Shown: positions 53,764 through 62,540, numbered from the stretch's first letter. The stretch is 64,000 bases of DNA from Clostridia bacterium (GCA_910574835.1 CAJTDE010000008.1:62001-126000); one strand, 5' to 3'. The notes: a model not told the origin generated them from the letters alone. Program-made: numbers and translations.

Positions 53764-54798
53764 ATGTCAAAATTCAAATTTTCCGTAGGCCCCTGGAATG
53801 TACATACGGGAGCAGATTCCTACGGACCCGAAACAAGAAAGGAAATTCCCTTTGAAGAAAAGGTAAAGAAATTTGCCGAGATGGGCTTTTCCGCTATCCA
53901 ATTCCACGATGACGACGCAGTTCCCAATATCAACGACTACACCGAAGAAGAAATCAAAGTAAAGGCCCGGGAGCTGAAAAAGCTTCTGGACAAATACAAC
54001 ATGGCCGCAGAGTTCGTAGCCCCCAGGCTCTGGATGGACGGACACACCATTGACGGCGGCTTTATGAGCACCTCAGCAAAGGACAGGGAATATGCCATGT
54101 GGCGCGCCTACCGCTCCATTGACATTGCAAATGAGCTGGGCTGCGACATGATAGTACTCTGGCTTGCAAGAGAAGGAACCCTCTGCGCCGAATCCAAGTC
54201 CCCCGTATGGGCGACGAAAATGCTCATTGAGGCAATCAACAAAATGCTGGAATACGATCCGAAGATCCGCGTCTGCATCGAGCCGAAGCCCAACGAGCCG
54301 ATTGACCGCAGCATCTGCGGAACAATGGGCCATGTGATGGCCGTGTCCGCCGCAACCATCGACCCGGCCAGAGTAGGCGGCAACCTGGAAAGCGCCCATG
54401 CGGTACTGGCAGGACTGGATCCCACCCACGAGATTGGCTTTGCGATGGCAATGGGCAAGCTGATGACCGTACATCTCAACGACCAGAACGGCATGAAGTA
54501 CGACCAGGATAAATCCTTTGGCGTGGAAAATCTGCGTTCCGCCTTTAATCAGGTAAAGGTGCTGAAAGAGAATGGCTACGGCGATCACGGCGAATATGTG
54601 GGCCTGGACGTAAAGGCTATGCGTACCACCACGGACGCAGACAGCTACAAGCATCTGGAAAACAGCCTCAAGATTTTCAGGGCGCTGGAAGCAAAGGTAG
54701 ACAAATTCGACTATGATTTCCAGAAAAAATGCGTGGAGAACCGGGACTTTGAAGGACTTGAGATGTATGTGATGAACCTGTTGATGGGAGTAGAGTAG
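53764..54798 (+). CDS. Xylose isomerase-family sugar isomerase, divergent
   Basis: A protein of 344 residues; GGAGGT precedes the ATG at 53764. Alignment from memory with actinobacterial xylose isomerases is clear: GPWNVHTG (W11), FHDDD (H48, D51), VLWLAREG (W133), CIEPKPNEP (E173, K175), E209, H212 and YDQD (D247, D249). The position of metal ligand D245 is His237 (VHLNDQNG), and the N-L-F-T-H pocket is replaced by a stretch with R88 and W90. It lacks the C-terminal arm of true xylose isomerases (about 390 residues). It is probably an aldose-ketose isomerase or epimerase of a different sugar. Confidence 0.8.
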   Translation: MSKFKFSVGPWNVHTGADSYGPETRKEIPFEEKVKKFAEMGFSAIQFHDDDAVPNINDYTEEEIKVKARELKKLLDKYNMAAEFVAPRLWMDGHTIDGGFMSTSAKDREYAMWRAYRSIDIANELGCDMIVLWLAREGTLCAESKSPVWATKMLIEAINKMLEYDPKIRVCIEPKPNEPIDRSICGTMGHVMAVSAATIDPARVGGNLESAHAVLAGLDPTHEIGFAMAMGKLMTVHLNDQNGMKYDQDKSFGVENLRSAFNQVKVLKENGYGDHGEYVGLDVKAMRTTTDADSYKHLENSLKIFRALEAKVDKFDYDFQKKCVENRDFEGLEMYVMNLLMGVE

Positions 54799-54809
54799 GA
54801 GGTGCAAAA

Positions 54810-55946
54810 ATGGCAAAACTGCGTTACGGAATGGTAGGCGGAGGACCCGGAGCCTTTATCGGAGATGCCCACCGCAAAGCAATCAGTCTGGATGGCACCG
54901 CAGAGCTTGCGGCAGGATGCTTTTCCCGGACGCCTGAAAAGACGGCGGAACAGGGAGCGGCCCTTGGAATTGCCCCGGACAGATGCTATAAGGATTACAA
55001 GGAAATGGCCGCAGCGGAAGCGGCCCGTGAGGACGGAATTGATTTTGTGGTAGTCGTTACGCCCAACAGCACCCACTATGAGATATCCAAAGCCTTTTTA
55101 GAGGCAGACATCCATGTGGCCTGCGACAAGCCTCTGGTGACCACATCCGCCGAGGCGGAGGAGCTTAAGAGCATTGCCGATGAAAAGGGACTTCTTTTCA
55201 TGGTTACTTATACCTATACCGGACATGTGACCATGAAATTTATGCGGGATCTCGTTGCCGGAGGCGAGATTGGAACCATCCGCACCGTTATGGCGGAATA
55301 TCCCCAGGGATGGCTGTACGATGAAAACGACTGGGGCGGCAAACAGGGAGAGTGGCGCTGCGATCCGGCACAGTCGGGAAGAGTCAACTGTCTGGGCGAT
55401 CTGGGCACCCATGTGGAAAATGCGGTAGCAACTGTTACCGGCTTAAAGATCAAAAGAGTTCTGGCCAAAATGGATGTGGTTGTGCCTGGCAGAAAATTGG
55501 ACGACAATGATCAGATTCTTGTGGAATATGAGGGAGGAGCAACCGGCGTCAACTGGACCAGTCAGTTTGCAATCGGATGCGACAACAGCCTGCGCCTTCG
55601 CATTTACGGCTCCAAAGGCTCTTTGCTCTGGTTCCAGGAGTCGCCGGAGGAAGTTACCTTAATACATGAGGACGGAATCCCCCATATCATAAAGCGCGGA
55701 TATGGAGCCGTGACACCAAAGGCCGCAAAGTACGGCAGGCTTCCCGCCGGCCACACGGAAGGCTGGTTAGAGGCTATGGGAAATCTGTATGACAGCTTCG
55801 GCGCCTGTGTACAGGCAAAAAGGGACGGAAGTTTCAAAGAGGAATTGATTGATTACCCCACCATTGAGGAAGGAATTGCCGGACTTAAGTATGTGGAGGC
55901 GTGTCTGGAAAGCAATGAAAAGGGGAATATCTGGGTGACACTGTAG
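54810..55946 (+). CDS. Gfo/Idh/MocA-family oxidoreductase
   Basis: A protein of 378 residues 11 bp after the isomerase gene, behind GGAGGTG. The Rossmann motif is GMVGGGPGAFIGDAHR; the EKP motif reads CDKPL, keeping the Lys; GDLGTHVEN supplies the conserved D and H. This family oxidises sugars, inositols or glycosides with NAD(P). The GAFIG-HR variant and the neighbouring YcjR-like gene suggest C3 oxidation of a glycoside, as in YcjS or DgpA-type enzymes (inference). Confidence 0.87.
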   Translation: MAKLRYGMVGGGPGAFIGDAHRKAISLDGTAELAAGCFSRTPEKTAEQGAALGIAPDRCYKDYKEMAAAEAAREDGIDFVVVVTPNSTHYEISKAFLEADIHVACDKPLVTTSAEAEELKSIADEKGLLFMVTYTYTGHVTMKFMRDLVAGGEIGTIRTVMAEYPQGWLYDENDWGGKQGEWRCDPAQSGRVNCLGDLGTHVENAVATVTGLKIKRVLAKMDVVVPGRKLDDNDQILVEYEGGATGVNWTSQFAIGCDNSLRLRIYGSKGSLLWFQESPEEVTLIHEDGIPHIIKRGYGAVTPKAAKYGRLPAGHTEGWLEAMGNLYDSFGACVQAKRDGSFKEELIDYPTIEEGIAGLKYVEACLESNEKGNIWVTL

Positions 55947-55962
55947 TAGGGAGGTATTTGAC

Positions 55963-56964
55963 ATGGCAAGACCCGTAACATTATTTACCATTCAGTGGGG
56001 AGACCTTCCCCTGGAGGAGATTTGCAGGCTGGCTAAGCAGATGGGATATGAGGGATTGGAGCTGGCAAAGGACGCTCATTTTGACGCGAGAAAAGCGGCG
56101 GAGGACCCAGGCTATGTGCAGGAAGTTAAGGATACTCTGGCAAAATATGATCTGGGCTGCTGGGCTGTCAGCGCGCATTTGACAGGACAGTGCGTGACGG
56201 ATGCTTTACAGTGGGCATACGATCCCCGTTTGGACGGTTTTGCGCCCTCTCATCTGGCGGGAAAGCCGGAGGAGATTCAGAAATGGGCCGTCGAAGAGAT
56301 GAAAATAACGGCTCATGGAGCGAAGGCTATGGGGGTGGATGTAGTTACCTTCTTTATGGGATCTCCGATTTGGAAGTTCTGGTACTCTTTCCCGCAGACT
56401 AGCGAGGAAATGGTGGAGGAAGGCTTTCAGAAGGTGAAGGAGCTTTGGAGTCCGATTTTTGATGAGTATGATAAGTGCGGCGTGAAGCTGGCCTTGGAGG
56501 TGCATCCCACGGAGATTGCCTTTGATTACTGGAGTACGAAGAAACTTTTGGAGACCTTTGACTATCGGCCTACGCTTGGAATTAATTTTGATCCCAGTCA
56601 TTTGATTTGGCAGGGAGTGGACCCGGCTGTGTTCCTCTTTGATTTTGCTGACAGAGTGTATCATGTGCATATTAAGGATACGAAGGTGAATTTAAATGGG
56701 AGAAATGGGATTCTGGGGTCTCATATTACATTTGGGGATCAGAGAAGAGGTTGGAACTTTGTGTCTCCGGGGCACGGGGATGTGGACTTTGATAATATTA
56801 TTCGGGTGCTGAATCAGAAAGGCTATGCTGGGCCGCTTTCGATTGAATGGGAGGATAGCGGTATGGAGCGTGTCTTTGGGGGGACTGAGGCTTGTGAGTT
56901 CACGAAGAAGATTAATTTTTCGGCTTCGGAGATTGCGTTTGATGATGCTTTGAAGAACGGGTAG
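55963..56964 (+). CDS. Sugar phosphate isomerase/epimerase-type TIM-barrel protein (YcjR-like)
   Basis: A protein of 333 residues behind GGGAGGT. AP-endonuclease-2-like TIM barrel with the metal-site pattern LALEVHPTE, INFDPSHLIWQG, YHVHIKDTKV and SIEWEDSG. The segment HITFGDQRRGWNFVSPGHGDV is typical of proteins paired with Gfo/Idh/MocA oxidoreductases, such as E. coli YcjR and C-glycoside deglycosidase catalytic subunits. The small DUF6379-type partner of the latter is not found nearby, so epimerisation or elimination of a 3-keto sugar is favoured. Confidence 0.83.
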   Translation: MARPVTLFTIQWGDLPLEEICRLAKQMGYEGLELAKDAHFDARKAAEDPGYVQEVKDTLAKYDLGCWAVSAHLTGQCVTDALQWAYDPRLDGFAPSHLAGKPEEIQKWAVEEMKITAHGAKAMGVDVVTFFMGSPIWKFWYSFPQTSEEMVEEGFQKVKELWSPIFDEYDKCGVKLALEVHPTEIAFDYWSTKKLLETFDYRPTLGINFDPSHLIWQGVDPAVFLFDFADRVYHVHIKDTKVNLNGRNGILGSHITFGDQRRGWNFVSPGHGDVDFDNIIRVLNQKGYAGPLSIEWEDSGMERVFGGTEACEFTKKINFSASEIAFDDALKNG

Positions 56965-56971
56965 TGGTGAG

Positions 56972-57180
56972 GGGCTGCCGCAAAAGAAGCCGGCAGCCAT
57001 TTCCATATCCTGTGTTCGGACGGTTCACGTACACGTGTCTGCTTTGAGCGTACATTGTCCTTTGGGGTTTGTTAGAGCGTGGGTTTTTGGCGGCCAATGT
57101 TCGCACAAATCAGACACGCGTACGCGAACAGCCGGACACCGGATATCGGAAAAGTCTGCCGGCTTCTTTTGCGGCAGCCC
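56972..57180. repeat. Long imperfect palindrome, about 209 bp
   Basis: The outer 23 bases (56972-56994) are exactly repeated in reverse complement at 57158-57180. Pairing continues inward: TTTCCATATCC with GGATATCGGAAAA, GTTCACGTACACGTGTCTG with CAGACACGCGTACGCGAAC, and GCGTACATTG with CAATGTTCGC, leaving a loop of about 35 nt. Mismatches are mixed in type. It occupies most of the gap between the TIM-barrel and PfkB genes, encodes nothing evident, and has no T-run. Confidence 0.88.
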
Positions 57181-57284
57181 TGCCGGAAGGTTTGTTGGCA
57201 GGAGGTGTAGTGTGAAAGGAAGTAGACTTTCATTACTATTTGTGCCGCCAATTGAAAGGCGGCGGAATGGAGGTTTTTATGGAG

Positions 57285-58295
57285 ATGATGGAGAGAAGCG
57301 GAATTTGTGCGGCGGGGAATCTTCTTGTGGATATTACTTATCCGATTGAGAGGTGGCCCGGACAAAGTGAGCTTACGACGATTACGGAGGGGATTACGCG
57401 ATCGGTTGGCGGGGCTGTGTGTAATGTGATTTTGGATTTGGCAAAATTGGATTCGGAACTGCCTTTGGAGGCGCTGGGGGTTGTTGGGGAGGATTCGGAA
57501 GGGGAGTTTATTCTTGAGCAGCTTGGCGCTCATAGGAATGTGGATGTGAGTTTGCTGAAGAGGAAGGGGAAGACCTCTTTTACGGCTGTGATGAGTGATA
57601 ATGATACGAAGAAGAGGACGTTTTTTCAGTATCGGGGAGCGAATGCTTTGTTTGATGAAAGCTGCATTGACTGGGACCGGATGAAGGGGGAGCTTCTTCA
57701 TGTGGGGTATATTCTTTTGCTGGATGCACTGGATCGGAAGGATGCGGAGTATGGGACGAAGATGGCAAGACTTCTGGCGGAAGCGAAAAGGCGTGGGATC
57801 AAGACCTCGGTTGATGTGGTGAGTGAAGCGGGGGAGCGGTTCCGTGCTCTTGTACCGCCTGCGCTGAAGTATACGGACTACTGTGTAATCAATGAACTGG
57901 AAGCCCAGCAGATTACAGGAGTGCTTCTGCGTGATGAGGAAGAAAAGCTGTATGCGGAGCATATGGAGGAGGCTCTTCGCAAAATGAAGGAGCTTGGAGT
58001 GTCTGCCTGGGCGGTGATCCATTGTCCTGAGGGCGGCTATGGGTTAGACGAGAACGGCGTCTTTGTAAGCATGAACAGTTTAAGCCTTCCGAAAGACTAT
58101 ATTAAAGGAACTGTGGGAGCCGGTGACGCCTTCTGTGCCGGTGTGCTCTATGGAGCGCAGAAAAAGTGGAACCTTGCGGAAAGTATCCGCTTAGGGATCT
58201 GTACTGCCGCGGCTTCACTGTCAGAGCCTGGGGCTACCGAAGGAGTAGGGACTTTGGAAGATGTGATGAAGCTTGGGGAACGGTTTCAGGGATAG
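57285..58295 (+). CDS. PfkB-family carbohydrate kinase
   Basis: A protein of 336 residues. The ATG at 57285 has GGAGGT 9 nt upstream; the frame is open to 57240. PfkB signatures: N-terminal CAAGNLLVDITYPI, SVGGAVCNVILDLAKL, and C-terminal GTVGAGDAFCAGVLYG with the catalytic Asp. It phosphorylates a sugar or nucleoside with ATP. Lying after the isomerase/oxidoreductase genes, it may phosphorylate their product; fructose is another candidate because a sucrose locus follows, though ScrB-type pathways often have their own fructokinase. Confidence 0.85.
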   Translation: MMERSGICAAGNLLVDITYPIERWPGQSELTTITEGITRSVGGAVCNVILDLAKLDSELPLEALGVVGEDSEGEFILEQLGAHRNVDVSLLKRKGKTSFTAVMSDNDTKKRTFFQYRGANALFDESCIDWDRMKGELLHVGYILLLDALDRKDAEYGTKMARLLAEAKRRGIKTSVDVVSEAGERFRALVPPALKYTDYCVINELEAQQITGVLLRDEEEKLYAEHMEEALRKMKELGVSAWAVIHCPEGGYGLDENGVFVSMNSLSLPKDYIKGTVGAGDAFCAGVLYGAQKKWNLAESIRLGICTAAASLSEPGATEGVGTLEDVMKLGERFQG

Positions 58296-58432
58296 GAATA
58301 CTATGGAACCGGAATCAGCAACTTATTATATCGAATCAATTGATGTACGGACGTATGCACTTGAGATTGGAATTTGATTTGGCAGTAACTATATTTGGAA
58401 GAAATATTATGGAATTGGAATAGGAGAAGCTT

Positions 58433-59644
58433 ATGAAAGCAGTCATGTACGGCGCCGGCAACATTGGCCGGGGCTTTATCGGTATGCTCTTTTCGGCATC
58501 CGGCTATGAAGTAACCTTTATTGATGTAGCGGAAAAGCTGATAGACGCTTTAAACCGCGAAAAAACATACCCGGTCCGCATTGTCTCCAATGAGGGCTTT
58601 GAGGATATAGACGTAGAACGCATATGTGCAGTAAACGGAAATAACACGGAGGCGGCAGCACAGGCAATTGCAGAGGCAGACATTATGGCAACGGCCGTAG
58701 GCGTCAATATTTTAAAATATATTGTACCGAATCTGGCAGCAGGCATCCGAAAAAGGATACGGGCCGGCGGCAGCCCTTTAAACATCATTATCTGTGAAAA
58801 CCTCATAGACGCCGATAAGCTTCTGGCAAAGCTTATCCGGGCAGAGCTGTCAGAACCGGAACAGGACTGGTTTGACAAAAACATCGGCCTGGTAGAAGCC
58901 TCCATCGGCCGCATGGTTCCGGTACAGACCGAAGAAATGAAAGCCGGAAATCCCTTAAGAATCTGTGTGGAGCAATATGATTTTCTGCCGGTGGACAAAG
59001 CAGCCTTCAAAGGTGAAATGCCGGATATCAAAAACATGGTTCCTTTCGAACCATTTGATTTTTACATCAAAAGAAAGCTCTATGTCCACAACATGGGCCA
59101 CGCCATCTGCGCCTACCTGGGACTCTACACGCACAAAGATTACATATACGAAGCAATCGACGACATAAACATCCAAAGCATTGTACAAAACGCCATGCTG
59201 GAAAGCGCAATGGCCCTCACCCACAAATACCGCATGCCCACAGAAGATCTGGTAAAACACTTCCAAAACCTCCTATACCGCTTCACCAACAAAGCCCTAA
59301 AAGATACCTGCAAACGAGTAGGAGCAGACCCCAAACGGAAGCTGTCACCAACAGATCGCCTCATCGGAGCCTCCCAGCTATGCCTGGAAGGAAACATATC
59401 CCCCGTATTCATCAGCATCGGAACAGCCGCAGCCATCTACGAATATATTTGGGAAAACAATCTGCCCCAAAGCACGGAGCAGGCGGAAAAGGTCCTGGAG
59501 AGTATATCCGCACTGAAAAAAGATCACCCCATATACACTTACGCTCTACCCGTTTATCATCGATTCCTAAGCGGCGTAAGCATCCGTGAGATCCGTCAGT
59601 TTGCGGAAGGTCTGAGGGAAAAAGAACAAAAAGCAGTTATTTAA
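58433..59644 (+). CDS. mtlD: Mannitol-1-phosphate 5-dehydrogenase family protein
   Basis: A protein of 403 residues behind AGGAG. The N-terminal NAD site is YGAGNIGRGFIG; the polyol dehydrogenase catalytic motif is KRKLYVHNMGHA (Lys, Asn and His). MtlD interconverts mannitol 1-phosphate and fructose 6-phosphate. No mannitol PTS genes are in the window, and the 137-bp gap before it holds two similar stretches (TACTATGGAACCGGAAT near 58293 and TATTATGGAATTGGAAT near 58406). Tagaturonate/fructuronate reductases are related, but the length and motif favour MtlD. Confidence 0.85.
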   Translation: MKAVMYGAGNIGRGFIGMLFSASGYEVTFIDVAEKLIDALNREKTYPVRIVSNEGFEDIDVERICAVNGNNTEAAAQAIAEADIMATAVGVNILKYIVPNLAAGIRKRIRAGGSPLNIIICENLIDADKLLAKLIRAELSEPEQDWFDKNIGLVEASIGRMVPVQTEEMKAGNPLRICVEQYDFLPVDKAAFKGEMPDIKNMVPFEPFDFYIKRKLYVHNMGHAICAYLGLYTHKDYIYEAIDDINIQSIVQNAMLESAMALTHKYRMPTEDLVKHFQNLLYRFTNKALKDTCKRVGADPKRKLSPTDRLIGASQLCLEGNISPVFISIGTAAAIYEYIWENNLPQSTEQAEKVLESISALKKDHPIYTYALPVYHRFLSGVSIREIRQFAEGLREKEQKAVI

Positions 59645-59790
59645 AAGCGATTGGCTGCTTGCAATAACATTCATATCTATATGAGACTGCCGCACCGAAA
59701 AGTCTGCAGCTTGTTAAGCCGATTTTTATAAGGATGAATTTTTGTCAACTTGCATAAAAATACTCTTTTAAATTTGTTGACATTTCATAA

Positions 59791-59820
59791 TTGACAGGGG
59801 ACACATAATCGTTGTAGTAT
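59791..59820 (+). promoter_or_regulatory. Promoter of the lacI-type regulator gene
   Basis: TTGACA (59791-59796), an 18-nt spacer and TAGTAT (59815-59820). TATAGT at 59818 is an overlapping alternative. The operator begins 13 bp downstream. The preceding stretch from 59645 shows only a weak hairpin. Confidence 0.55.
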
Positions 59821-59832
59821 AGTGACAGAACT

Positions 59833-59850
59833 TGTGAATACGTATTCACA
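59833..59850. promoter_or_regulatory. LacI-family operator 1
   Basis: TGTGAATACGTATTCACA is a perfect 18-bp palindrome with central CG, the usual LacI-family form, lying just after the promoter of the regulator gene. The same 16-bp core recurs before scrB. Confidence 0.88.
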
Positions 59851-59922
59851 GCGTAAGGAACGGATGAAAAAGGCTGTACGATTCGTTTCAAATATTTCTA
59901 AAATTCAATGGCGGAGGCTTTT

Positions 59923-60909
59923 ATGATTACAATGACCGAAATCGCAAAACTGACCGGTGTATCCCAGCCGACGGTTTCCCGTGTGCTGAATGGAAACCAG
60001 GCTGTGAACCCGGAGGTAAGGGAACGTGTGACGGCCTGCGCCAGAGAGCATGGTTATCAGCCGAATGTAATGGCTCAGAGCCTTGCGGGGAGCAGAACAC
60101 ATCTCATCGGTGTGATTCTTACGGATATTTCCAATGCTTTTTTTGCGGATTTGGTAAAGCATATTGAGCAGGAGGCAGGAAAAAACGGTTACCGTCTGAT
60201 TCTATTTAACACCAATTATCATCCGGAACGTGAGCAGGAATGTCTGGAGGTGGTACAGCGCTATCGGGTTGACGGCCTTGTGGTGGTTCCGGTACAGGAG
60301 GAAACTGCGGAGTGGAGAGACAGGGTCCGCAGACTTCATATTCCTGCCGTAGTGATTACCCGGCGGGCAAAAGGGCTGGACAGTGTTTACGTAGATCACA
60401 GGGAGGCGGGGAGCCAGGTTGGACGCCATCTCCATGAACAGGGCTGTGAGAGCTATGTGTTTTTTGGAAATATGGCGGATGAAAAGTATGAGGGCTTTAT
60501 GGAGGCTGTTGAAAAGCTTGCCCCTGCCAATCGGAAGCATTTTACTAATATAGTGACAAAGGAGCCTGCGGCCATTGAAAAGCATCTGGCAAAGCATCTG
60601 GAACAATACCCGGGCCGTGCGGGAATCTTTGCTTATAACGACAGAAGGGCCTTACAGATTCTCGGAATTTTGCAGAGGATGGGAATTGAGGTTCCGGGCC
60701 GTGCGGCATTGGTGGGCTTTGACAATACCTATATGTGTGAATATCTCTATCCCAGGCTTTCCAGCGTGTCTCAGCCCAATGAGGCTATGGCAGCGAAGGC
60801 TGTGGAGCTGCTTCTGCACAGAATTGAGCAGCCGGAGGAGCTTCAAGGGGAGGCTCATCCTATGCATGCCCGGCTGATTCCGAGAAGCAGCTCTGTAATT
60901 GCTTTGTGA
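59923..60909 (+). CDS. LacI-family transcriptional regulator, probable sucrose repressor
   Basis: A protein of 328 residues; the ATG at 59923 has GGAGG 6 nt upstream. The N-terminal helix-turn-helix is MTEIAKLTGVSQPTVSRVLNG, followed by the hinge (PNVMAQSLAGSRTHLIG) and a type 1 binding fold effector domain (GIFAYNDRRALQILGIL, ALVGFDNTYMCEYLYP). Palindromes with the same core before this gene and before scrB indicate autoregulation and control of the sucrose genes, analogous to ScrR. Confidence 0.88.
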   Translation: MITMTEIAKLTGVSQPTVSRVLNGNQAVNPEVRERVTACAREHGYQPNVMAQSLAGSRTHLIGVILTDISNAFFADLVKHIEQEAGKNGYRLILFNTNYHPEREQECLEVVQRYRVDGLVVVPVQEETAEWRDRVRRLHIPAVVITRRAKGLDSVYVDHREAGSQVGRHLHEQGCESYVFFGNMADEKYEGFMEAVEKLAPANRKHFTNIVTKEPAAIEKHLAKHLEQYPGRAGIFAYNDRRALQILGILQRMGIEVPGRAALVGFDNTYMCEYLYPRLSSVSQPNEAMAAKAVELLLHRIEQPEELQGEAHPMHARLIPRSSSVIAL

Positions 60910-60943
60910 AAAGGATTTGCAGGCAGTATATTGTTTAAAAAAT

Positions 60944-60995
60944 AGGGCTTGAAATATTTGCTGTTTTGAGGGCGGATTTCAAATGGCCCTTTTTA
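60944..60995 (+). terminator. Terminator after the LacI-type gene
   Basis: AGGGCTTGAAAT pairs with ATTTCAAATGGCCCT with small bulges, followed by TTTTTAT. Confidence 0.65.
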
Positions 60996-61005
60996 TACCC
61001 CAAGC

Positions 61006-61021
61006 GTGAATACGTATTCAC
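61006..61021. promoter_or_regulatory. LacI-family operator 2, before scrB
   Basis: GTGAATACGTATTCAC, identical in the 16-bp core to the operator at 59833, about 100 bp before the scrB start. Confidence 0.88.
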
Positions 61022-61118
61022 ATCGAGAATATGGAAACAAATGCGGGATGAAAGAAAAGAATAGAAGGAAAAAACAAAGAAAGTCAGCTTAAAGCTTGAA
61101 AGGAGCAGGAGGAATCCT

Positions 61119-62540
61119 ATGAACGCACTTTCCCGTTTATGGAAGCAGTTAATTGAAAAGGAACTGAAGCAGGGGGAAACGGAAAAGACCCGTTGGCGTC
61201 CAAAGCTTCACATCGCACCGCCCGCAGGATGGCTCAACGATCCCAACGGACTTTGTCAGTATCAGGGCGTTTATCATGCGTTTTATCAGTTTTCACCCTT
61301 TCAGCCGGAGGGCGGCTTAAAGTTTTGGGGACATTGCACCAGCCGGGATCTGCTTCACTGGACTTTTGAGGGCGTGCCTCTGATGCCGGATCAGCAAGAG
61401 GACTGTCATGGAGCCTACTCGGGATCTGCTATTGCGGAAGAGGGGGAAATGTACCTGTACTATACGGGAAACGTAAAAGAGACAGGCGATTATGACTTTA
61501 TAAATGCAGGCAGGAGATCCTATACCATGCTTGCCGTAAGCAAAGACGGCAGGGAAATCGAGACAAAGGAGGTTTTGATGAACAGATGTGATTACCCGTC
61601 TGATCTGACCTGCCATGTCAGAGATCCAAAGGTTTGGAAGCAGGAAGGTATCTATTATATGGTGCAGGGAGCCAGAACAAAGGAGGACAAAGGCATAGCG
61701 CTGCTATATTCTTCTGAGGATAAAAGGCATTGGCACCTTCTTGGCCGTTTTGAGTCGGAGGAGGATTTTGGCTATATGTGGGAATGTCCGGATATCTATG
61801 AATTGGAAGGGAGGACCGTTCTTTGCATTTCTCCTCAGGGGGTAGCGGAGCAAGGATTGAAATACGCCAATGTGTATCAGAGTGTTACCTGCTTTATAGA
61901 AGGAGATTTCCGTAAGGGAGCGCAGGTAAGAGAATTTCGGGAGCTGGACGGCGGATTTGATTTTTATGCGCCCCAGACCTTTCTTGCAGATGACGGGAGA
62001 AGGATTCAGATTGCATGGATGGGAATGCCGGATGCGGAGGAGTTTTATGTCAATCCTACGGTGGAGGACGGCTGGCAGCATATCATGACGATTCCAAGAG
62101 AACTGTCCATACGACACGGCGTGCTTTGCCAGAATCCGGTAAGAGAGCTGACAGAATGGTGGAACTGTTCACATTCCTTTGAAGGAAACTTTGAGGGAAA
62201 GGTGGAATCCTGTTGCGCATTTGAGCTGAATACGGCGGGAGAGGACCTGCAGATTCTTTTGGCGGGAGGCTTAAGACTGCGCTACAGCCCGGAGGAAAAA
62301 ATATTTTGGATGGAATTTACGGATTCCGCACTTGGAGCAGGAAGGACTTTGCGGGGCAGGGAAGTGAATAAGCTTGAGCGCCTGCGGCTTTTGATTGATG
62401 TCTCCGGCGCAGAGGTGTTCTTAAATGAAGGAGAGGACGTATTTTCCACACGCTTTTACCCAAAAGAGGATGCTTTTACCATCCGGATAGAGGCACCGAA
62501 CAGTAAGGGAACTTATTCTTATCATTTGGAAGAGGCATAA
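61119..62540 (+). CDS. scrB: Sucrose-6-phosphate hydrolase (GH32)
   Basis: A protein of 473 residues. The GH32 active site is complete: the nucleophile Asp41 in WLNDPNG, HVRDPKVW for the transition-state stabiliser, and WECPDIYEL for the acid/base Glu. A beta-sandwich C-terminal domain ends the protein. No signal peptide is present, consistent with cytoplasmic cleavage of sucrose 6-phosphate made by the downstream PTS transporter. The gene is preceded by GCAGGAGGAA and the operator at 61006. Confidence 0.95.
   Translation: MNALSRLWKQLIEKELKQGETEKTRWRPKLHIAPPAGWLNDPNGLCQYQGVYHAFYQFSPFQPEGGLKFWGHCTSRDLLHWTFEGVPLMPDQQEDCHGAYSGSAIAEEGEMYLYYTGNVKETGDYDFINAGRRSYTMLAVSKDGREIETKEVLMNRCDYPSDLTCHVRDPKVWKQEGIYYMVQGARTKEDKGIALLYSSEDKRHWHLLGRFESEEDFGYMWECPDIYELEGRTVLCISPQGVAEQGLKYANVYQSVTCFIEGDFRKGAQVREFRELDGGFDFYAPQTFLADDGRRIQIAWMGMPDAEEFYVNPTVEDGWQHIMTIPRELSIRHGVLCQNPVRELTEWWNCSHSFEGNFEGKVESCCAFELNTAGEDLQILLAGGLRLRYSPEEKIFWMEFTDSALGAGRTLRGREVNKLERLRLLIDVSGAEVFLNEGEDVFSTRFYPKEDAFTIRIEAPNSKGTYSYHLEEA

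Noticed and set aside
53764-54798. Annotation as xylA
   Set aside because: One metal ligand and the sugar pocket differ, the C-terminal arm is missing, and there is no xylulokinase gene nearby.
55963-56964. Full C-glycoside deglycosidase system
   Set aside because: The oxidoreductase and barrel fit, but the small second subunit of the deglycosidase is not found next to it, so only a YcjR-like call is made.
56972-57180. Simple transcription terminator
   Set aside because: Arms are far too long, the loop is 35 nt or more and no T-run follows.
57072-58022. 316-codon minus-strand ORF
   Set aside because: Antisense of the PfkB kinase gene and part of the long palindrome; no family features.
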